Of a DNA stretch of 64,000 nucleotides, positions 63,610 through 64,000 are shown in pieces. Positions within the stretch are counted from its first letter, which is position 1. The number at the start of each line of letters is the position of its first letter. Origin of the DNA: Nisaea sp. (GTDB lineage Bacteria; Pseudomonadota; Alphaproteobacteria; Thalassobaculales; Thalassobaculaceae); contig NZ_JAEPQA010000002.1 in NCBI RefSeq assembly GCF_017640745.1, forward strand, positions 186,001 to 250,000, read 5' to 3'. The notes below the pieces were generated by a model. It searched no databases, was not told the DNA's origin, and worked only from the letters and a program-made list of their open reading frames with translations. Both the position numbers and the translations under genes were made by a program.

Positions 63610-64000
63610 TTGTTGCCCAATGGACTGGCGTGTGCCGCCGGTCCGGATGCCGGCGCCGATCATAACCTGCAGGAGCGGCTCCTGAACCCGCAATCTGACA
63701 TCCAGCGCTACGAATGGCGGCAAGTGCCGCGTCCCGTCGCCAACGGCCACATGGTGATCGCCATCGGTGACGTGCATGGACGGGCGGATCTGATGACCGC
63801 GCTCCTCGAGGCTGTCGCGGAGGATGTCGCGCGTCTGAAGCCGGAGCAGGTGACGGCGATCATGCTCGGCGACCTGATCGACCGGGGCCCTAACAGTCTC
63901 GAGGTTCTGGGGTTGGCGATGGGAGGGCTCGGTGCTTTCACGAAGCGGCCGGTCAAGGATGTCTGCCTGATCGGGAACCACGATTACTGGCTTCGCCAGG
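63610..64000 (+). CDS. Calcineurin-like metallophosphatase, 5' part (runs off the window)
   Basis: The frame runs open to the right edge and encodes MVIAIGDVHGRADL, MLGDLIDRGPNSLEVL and LIGNHDYWLRQ. These are the DxH, GDxxDRG and GNHD metal-binding motifs of Ser/Thr phosphatase 1 / ApaH-like enzymes. The start is uncertain. TTG codons at 63610 and 63613 give an N-terminal extension (DIQRYEWRQVPRPVANGH), while the ATG at 63751 begins right at the first motif. The first option overlaps nothing and keeps codon use typical of the genome. It is divergent from the transporter gene. The protein is truncated by the window, so its subfamily is open. Confidence 0.75.
   Translation, partial: MLPNGLACAAGPDAGADHNLQERLLNPQSDIQRYEWRQVPRPVANGHMVIAIGDVHGRADLMTALLEAVAEDVARLKPEQVTAIMLGDLIDRGPNSLEVLGLAMGGLGAFTKRPVKDVCLIGNHDYWLRQ

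Overview
The window comes from a GC-rich alphaproteobacterium, most likely a marine or soil Rhodospirillales-type organism. This is inferred from 5-aminolevulinate synthase (the C4 haem route), from the gene order murA / DUF2948 / hisG / hisD / UPF0262 / LMW-phosphatase / infA / maf / Rne-Rng / yacG (a known alphaproteobacterial neighbourhood), and from protein-level resemblance. No species can be named from the sequence alone.

Layout. 1-7.6 kb: the 5' end of a probable PAS_5 gene running off the left edge, a divergent GT41-type glycosyltransferase, a cupin, panC-panB, tRNA-Phe, and a pair of TPR proteins carrying a 2OG-Fe(II) oxygenase and a methyltransferase. 7.6-15.4 kb: the conserved minus-strand housekeeping block from murA down to yacG.

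15.5-35.8 kb: an integrated mobilizable element next to tRNA-Thr(GGU). Its serine recombinase gene ends inside the 3' end of the tRNA gene. It carries a VirD4/TraG-like coupling protein, small membrane and lipoprotein genes, a VirD2/MobA-type relaxase with an accessory gene at the far end, and no mating-pair-formation genes, so it looks mobilizable rather than self-transmissible. The cargo is an AT-richer block of orphan genes (an HTH protein, an exported glycine-rich protein, an HTH/sigma-4-like regulator, an acidic coiled-coil protein, a small exported protein), a resolvase, and a complete type I restriction-modification operon hsdR-hsdS-hsdM followed by an unknown 486-residue protein with a PD-(D/E)xK-like signature. 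The 3' end of the resolvase gene plus about 58 bp of downstream DNA is repeated 3.0 kb upstream as a decayed copy. The orphan genes between the two copies therefore look like a separate cassette.

36-64 kb: chromosomal backbone again. It holds a large transglutaminase/DUF2126 protein facing a zinc-ribbon HExxH putative peptidase; a hybrid histidine kinase overlapping a REC-EAL phosphodiesterase; an ADP-forming acyl-CoA synthetase; a TPR-GT41 O-linked glycosyltransferase; an HD-GYP response regulator followed by a six-PAS histidine kinase; a complete branched-chain amino acid ABC transporter operon (livK-H-M-G-F) with a strong hairpin after livK; hemA; leuA; a DASS/SLC13 transporter; and the start of a calcineurin-like phosphatase running off the right edge.

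Limits: everything was read by eye. Family names rest on remembered motifs, repeats were counted by hand, and the right border of the mobile element could not be fixed to the base.
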